Origin: Cyclaneusma minus
Lineage: Eukaryota > Ascomycota > Leotiomycetes > Marthamycetales > Marthamycetaceae
DNA length: 64,000 bases
NCBI GenBank assembly: GCA_037179335.1
Contig: JAKZHN010000021.1
Span: 544,591-608,590 of the forward strand
Direction of reading: 5' to 3'
Part shown: positions 59,220 to 64,000 of the stretch, piece by piece
Position numbering within the stretch: position 1 is the stretch's first letter
Layout of the letters: the number at the start of each line of letters is the position of its first letter
Made by a program: the position numbers and the translations under genes
Notes under the pieces: generated by a model
Told to the model about the DNA's origin: nothing
The model's input: the letters and a program-made list of their open reading frames with translations, nothing else
Database searches by the model: none

Positions 59220-59392
59220 AAGCATATTGCTGATTTATTGGGGCGCCAATTATAAATATTTGATGGCTATTATACGTATTGCAAGCAGGCGCAAAGCAAG
59301 GGCCTTTATTTATAATTGGTCCGCGATAGGTTAGCGATAGCGGAGCACTAGCCCCCCCCAGTAACACGCTGCGACAGGAAATGGCTTTGCAA
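59220..59392. repeat. GC-retaining island related in part to the GCGATA island
   Basis: The segment has near-balanced composition, with a run of seven C near 59352 and GCGATA near 59323 and 59333. Its end, AAATGGCTTTGCAAAT, is the reverse complement of the left end of the island at 42714. The inverted orientation of the two shared ends suggests two insertions in opposite direction. Confidence 0.5.
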
Positions 59393-59637
59393 ATGAAATA
59401 TTTTATATTTATATTAGAATTATAAAAAATGGAAATTCCAAAAAATAAAATAAATTTATAAAAAGAATAATTTAGCAAATTTAATAATTAAGGCTATACT
59501 AAATAAAATATTTGAGATTTTTATTTTTACTAATTAAATTAAGGTTAAAATTAAGGGCTAGATAAACCGTTTAAAAAAAAACAATTAGCTTAGTTTTAGG
59601 AAGGATAAAAAATAAGGGAGCATTTTTTAATTGCAGC

Positions 59638-59890
59638 GGTTATTGGATTTTATTTGATTAAAAAAAAATTGATATTAATTTCCGCAATAATGAGCGCATG
59701 GGCCATTTGCTGGCCCGGAATCGGAAAGCTAATGGCTCCGGTCTGGTTAATACTAAGAAATGGAAATGCCTTTAGCACCCTAGCGCCAGCCACTCTTGCT
59801 TCCCAAATATAATTAATAGCATAACAATCGATCTATGCATGTGCTCTTATACCCCATGTCTCACCCCCACACCTGTGATAAATACCAATA
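59638..59890 (+). repeat. Dispersed three-hairpin repeat, copy 2
   Basis: This is co-linear with 35,744-35,990 over about 250 bases. The first stem (GGGCCA/TGGCCC) is kept. The second and third stems are broken by C-to-T and G-to-A changes. In the 3' third the situation reverses: this copy keeps CCCC, CACCCCCACACC and TGTGAT where copy 1 is eroded. Both end at AATACCAATA. Confidence 0.7.
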
Positions 59891-62800
59891 AAATTATTAT
59901 TTAAAAAACTGGAAAATAGATAATAGGGATTTTTATTATTAATAATGCCTATTTTATTTCTAATTATTATATTATCCTTATTTCCAATTTTTTTTAAATA
60001 TAAGTTTTTTTTAAAAACATTAAAATTAATTAAATTTATGCAAAATAAAACAGCAAAAAAATCCCAATTATTAAATTTTAAAAGATTATAAGCCTTTATT
60101 TTTTTAATTATAGTAGTTAATTAAATTTTATTTTCAATTTTGTATTAGCGACTATTTAAATATTTTTTTAAAAATTCCAAACATTGCAATTGCAATTCCC
60201 ATTATTTTCCCATTGCTATATAATTTTCTGTTTTTATTTTTGCAGTTTTTTAATATAATTATTTCATTTATATTAGTAATGCTATTTTTTAATATTTTTC
60301 TAAAATTGGCACCGGCGCTATTATTGCAAGCTAAAAATTGCAAATTATTAAATACGAATTATATGCTTTTTTTAAAATAATTAAAATTATTTTTTAATAG
60401 TTTATTTTTAAAGAAATTAAGCCTTTTAAATATTTATAATAAAATATAATTTATATTACAAAGGCCAAATATAAAAAATAATATATTTTTTATTTTATTT
60501 GCCCAATTTCTAATTTTTATTTTTGCTATATTTACAATTTTGAAAAATAAATTTTATAGATTTTTATAAATATTATAATTAAAATTAAAATTTATTGGGG
60601 AATTAAAATAAAGATTTTTATAAAAAATAGCGAATTTATTATTAATATAAAATCTTATAAATTTTTTTTATTAATGCATAATTTATATTAAAGGCATTTT
60701 GGATTATATTTTTATTTCCAATATTTTAAAGCAAAATAGTAATGCTAAAAAATTAAATTACATTATTATTTTAATTATTTGCGCTATAAAGCTTTATATT
60801 AAGCTATTCAATTTTCTATAATTAAAATATATTTATATAGCAATTTATATTTTTAATTAATTTTCTATTAAATTTAAAAGCTGGAAATCCGTTTTAAAAT
60901 TGGCTATTAGAAATTATCCGGATTATTTTTATTTTAAAATTTATGGATATTGTATTTATTTTTTTAAATTTAATATTTTCAAGCTTTAGAATTTTTTTTT
61001 AAATATTAATTAAATATTTTATTAATTATAAAGCTTTTATTATTTTTTGTATATAAATTTTTGCAAAAAATTAAATAATAAAAGTTAGAAATATAAAATT
61101 CAATAAAATTTGATTTTATAATCCCGATAATTTCGATTGGCAAAAAAATTTTATATTAATTTTTGCGAAATTTATTAAATTTATAAAATTTAGAAAACCA
61201 TTAATATATAAATTTTTAAAATTTAAACAATTTAATTTATTTTTATTTTTCGAATTAATTTATTTTACTTTATTTTTAATATTCAAAAATAATTTAAAGA
61301 CTTTTTCCTTGCCCGCCTAACAACTATAGCTAAATACTCCTGGATTTTCTTAATTTTTAAAATTTATTTCCAATTTAAATAGTTAATTTCTTGCTTTAAT
61401 ATTGCTTGGAAATATTTATTTCTTTACTTTATTTTTAATTTATAATAATTTAAATGCTAAATTTCAAAACGCCATTTTACATATTTTTAATCTATTTTCA
61501 AATTTTAATTAAATAAATAATTTAATATTACAAAATTCTGGCAATAATAATAATTCAAATAAGGATTTTTAATTTTAATTAAAAAATTTAATAAATAATA
61601 ATTTAAAAGATAAGCCAATTTAAATTTTAAAAGCGTTAAAATAATTGAATTTTTATGGCAATAAAATATTTAAAGCAAATAAAATTGCAAAATATTTTAA
61701 TTTTTTAAATATTATTAAAGGCCGTATATATTGCAAATAAATTTTTAAAAGTTCTGCGCTATTTCTTATTATTTAAATATTGGATTTGGTAAAAAATAAA
61801 ATAAAATTCCATAAATTAAAGGTTTTTTTAAAACTTTTTAAATGATTTAAAATAATAAATTATTTTTATTTTAAGCAATTTCTAATTGCAATTAAAAAAA
61901 AAAAAAATTTAATAGAAAAAGAGATTTTTAAATTAATTTTAGATAATATAATAAAATCTTTAAAATAAAGGCCGATTTCGCTTATATAAATATTTAATTA
62001 TAAATTCAATTTTTATAATTTTCTTTTTAAATATAAAGCTTATTTATATATCCGTGGCAATTTATACAAAATTATACAAAATATGTATTTAATTATATTA
62101 GATTTTTGCATTTTATACGCTTTTTTTATCCTATATATTTATTTTGAAATAATAGTTTCTTTTTGGAATATTATTAACGCCTATATTAATGCTTTATTTA
62201 ATAAAATTATTTATATTTTTAAATTTAAGGATTTTAGGCAATAAAATAGCTTTGGTCGTTATTTTCAAATTATATATAAATTATATAGCCTATTTATTTT
62301 AGCGCTATTTTAAAATAATTATTTTTTAATATTGTTATTATTTATAAATATTGAAACGTAGAAAGGCATTATTTATAAGATTCAAGCAGGGGCAGGAAAT
62401 AATTATATTAATTGCAGTAAGGAATTAGGGAGAAAGAAGCTCTTTTTATTATAAAGCTATTTAAACCTTTGGCGTTAGTATTGCCTATAAAGCACGGATT
62501 ACCGCGTAGCTGCTTAAGGCTATAAAAATTAGATATTATTTTGTTTTAATATTTCCCTTTAAAATTTATCTTTTAGTTTTTTTAATTCTAATTTTTTAGC
62601 TTTTTTAACTCGTTATTTTTATTATTTATATAAATTTTTTAAATTTAATTTTTAATAATGGCTTAATTATTCTATTAGCAATTATATTATTTATAAAAAT
62701 AAAATTAATATTTACCTTTTTAAATTTTTTTTTAAATTTTAAATATAACAATAGCTTATATTAATATATTTTAAATTTTTATATAATTAAGCATTTTTAA

Positions 62801-63114
62801 TTAGAATAATTGCTTTTTAATTATTTTTTAATATTTTAATATATTTTTGGTTTTCTTTTAATATATTAAAAGTAATTTCAATTTTTAAAAATTTAATTAA
62901 TTTATTGGCTTTATTTGGCGGAAATTGCCAATTTTATCTATTTTGCTTTATAAATTAAAATAACTATTAATTATTATTTTTTGCTAGACTATAATAATGG
63001 CCTATTATAAAATATAATAATATTTTTAAAAATACTTATTTAATTTATTTTATTGCTAATCTAATTTGTATTTAATTTTTTTTTAAATTATAATGGATTT
63101 TATAATCGGCAAAT

Positions 63115-63385
63115 ACCTGACTTGACCCCCATTTTATTCTAAATTCCTGACCTGACCCCCACTTTATCGATATTCCTGACTTGACCCCCTTCGTTTTTTA
63201 AAACCTTTATAATAAATAAAATAAAATAGCTATAAAGCCCCGTTTTTTACTGAGTGTGTAAAATAATATTTCAATACTAAGTAAATTTTAAAGTTTTAAA
63301 AATACCTTATATTTAGCTTTAAAACCCCCAAAAACCCACATGACCCCCGCGGTTTAAAAATTCCCAAACTGACCCCCTAGATTTA
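63115..63385 (+). repeat. Cluster of CCTGACYTGACCCCC motifs
   Basis: CCTGACTTGACCCCC or CCTGACCTGACCCCC occurs at about 63117, 63147 and 63175, about 30 bases apart. Two shorter relatives (CATGACCCCC and ACTGACCCCC) lie near 63340 and 63370. The cytosine runs stand out in the AT block. No gene is linked to it. Confidence 0.6.
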
Positions 63386-63873
63386 ACCTTTTATAAATTC
63401 TTATATAATATAAATTTTTGAAATTTTCTTTTTTATATATAATTATCAGTATATTCTGCATTCAATAATAAAGACCTTAATTTGTAATATACATTATAGC
63501 GTTTATAATTAATTTCTAAAATATAAAGGTTAATTTAAAAATTAATATTTTTATATTTATTGTTATTATTATTAATAGCGATTTATAAAAAAGACTTTTT
63601 TATAATATTTTTATAAAATAAAATTATTTGCTTTTAAAAAATATTATTTTATTTAAAAATTGCTATATTAGCTTATAATATAATTAAAAAAAATACAAAG
63701 AATAAAAAAAACCTTTAAATTTAATTTTAAATTTTATATTATTATATAATTTAAAATATATTTTATAATAATGATTTATATACCAAGCTATTTCCAATTT
63801 AATTAGCTATTATTATTTTAAAACAAATTTCTTTATTATATTAGCGCATTTTCTAATAAATAAATCCAATTAC

Positions 63874-64000
63874 TAAATTAAATAAATTAAATAAATTAAA
63901 TAAATTAAATAAATTAAATAAATTAAATAAATTAAATAAATTAAATAAATTAAATAAATTAAATAAATTAAATAAATTAAATAAATTAAATAAATTAAAT
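63874..64000. repeat. 9-bp AT-only tandem repeat reaching the window end
   Basis: The unit TTAAATAAA is repeated about 14 times with no visible variation and continues beyond the window. Its uniformity, in contrast with the irregular sequence around it, indicates recent slippage amplification or an assembly-edge artefact. Confidence 0.85.

Larger units (their letters stand above)
34150..64000. repeat. Extremely AT-rich, RIP-type eroded repeat block with no intact genes
   Basis: Base composition changes within about 100 bp at 34,140-34,170 from balanced to visibly more than 80% A+T, and stays so to the window end. Every open frame is short and made mostly of Asn, Lys, Ile, Phe and Tyr, with TAA/TAG stops everywhere. 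This is what C-to-T change on both strands makes of coding repeats. Remnants of transposons are likely: Asn-rich frames near 39,270-39,450 end in CWNYGKK, which looks like an eroded retroelement zinc knuckle, but no element can be delimited. Long stretches appear A-rich (about 37,700-42,500 and 53,500-60,000) or T-rich (about 43,000-52,500), which hints at blocks in opposite orientation. Pericentromeric or subtelomeric position is possible but not shown. Small GC-retaining islands inside are listed separately. Confidence 0.85.

Noticed and set aside
34150..64000. Possible mitochondrial DNA insertion
   Set aside because: The AT richness could suggest it, but there are no mitochondrial gene motifs, no long open frames even with TGA read as Trp as far as I can see, and paired repeat copies show C-to-T/G-to-A erosion.
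63841..64000. Telomere or CRISPR-like array at the window end
   Set aside because: The unit is a 9-bp AT-only repeat without spacers and does not match the TTAGGG-type telomere repeat of fungi.

Overview
This window reads as nuclear DNA of a filamentous ascomycete (Pezizomycotina; a dothideomycete-like fungus is my best guess, not provable from the sequence). The support is short GT-AG introns with CTAAC-like branch points, compact genes with fungal-type products, intron-bearing tRNA, and an abrupt change to extremely AT-rich, C-to-T eroded repeat DNA of the kind left by repeat-induced point mutation (RIP).

The left half (about 1-34,150) is ordinary, gene-rich, GC-balanced DNA. In order it holds: a 5'-partial unknown gene (-); an unknown protein with SUMO-interaction-like acidic motifs (+), flanked by degenerate minisatellites and a MITE-like foldback; a mitochondrial succinyl-CoA ligase in which alpha and beta parts are fused (-); a small charged coiled-coil protein (+); SUMO (-); the Cx9C mitochondrial protein Cmc4 (+); the nucleoporin Nup84/Nup107 (+); a giant intronless protein with a fungal HeLo-like N-terminal domain (+); a Tda3-like FAD oxidoreductase (-); a Gpx3/Hyr1-type peroxidase with a possible mitochondrial presequence (+); a copper amine oxidase with a tRNA-Ala(AGC) gene nested in its last intron (+); an omega-like glutathione transferase (-); an unknown, probably nuclear basic protein (-); an auxin-efflux-carrier-family transporter (+); and an intron-containing tRNA-Val(AAC) (-). 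Most are housekeeping genes and form no obvious cluster or pathway.

The right half (about 34,150-64,000) has no gene I can support. It is a RIP-type transposon graveyard and could be pericentromeric, subtelomeric or a plain repeat isochore. Inside it are small GC-retaining islands: two diverged copies of a repeat that folds into three successive hairpins and whose halves are reciprocally eroded, a perfect 21-bp palindrome with a 2-nt spacer, two tRNA-like fragments, an island of GCGATA motifs, a 27-bp coding-register minisatellite, a TGACCCCC-motif cluster, and a 9-bp tandem repeat running off the window end. The surviving cytosines in this half lie mostly after G, which is not the classical CpA-centred RIP signature.

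The best candidates for something new are the fused succinyl-CoA ligase with an internal presequence-like linker and altered ATP-grasp metal-ligand positions, the HeLo-like giant protein, the nested tRNA-Ala with a trailing 3' tRNA half, and the three-hairpin repeat. I did not find a convincing complete new multi-gene system.
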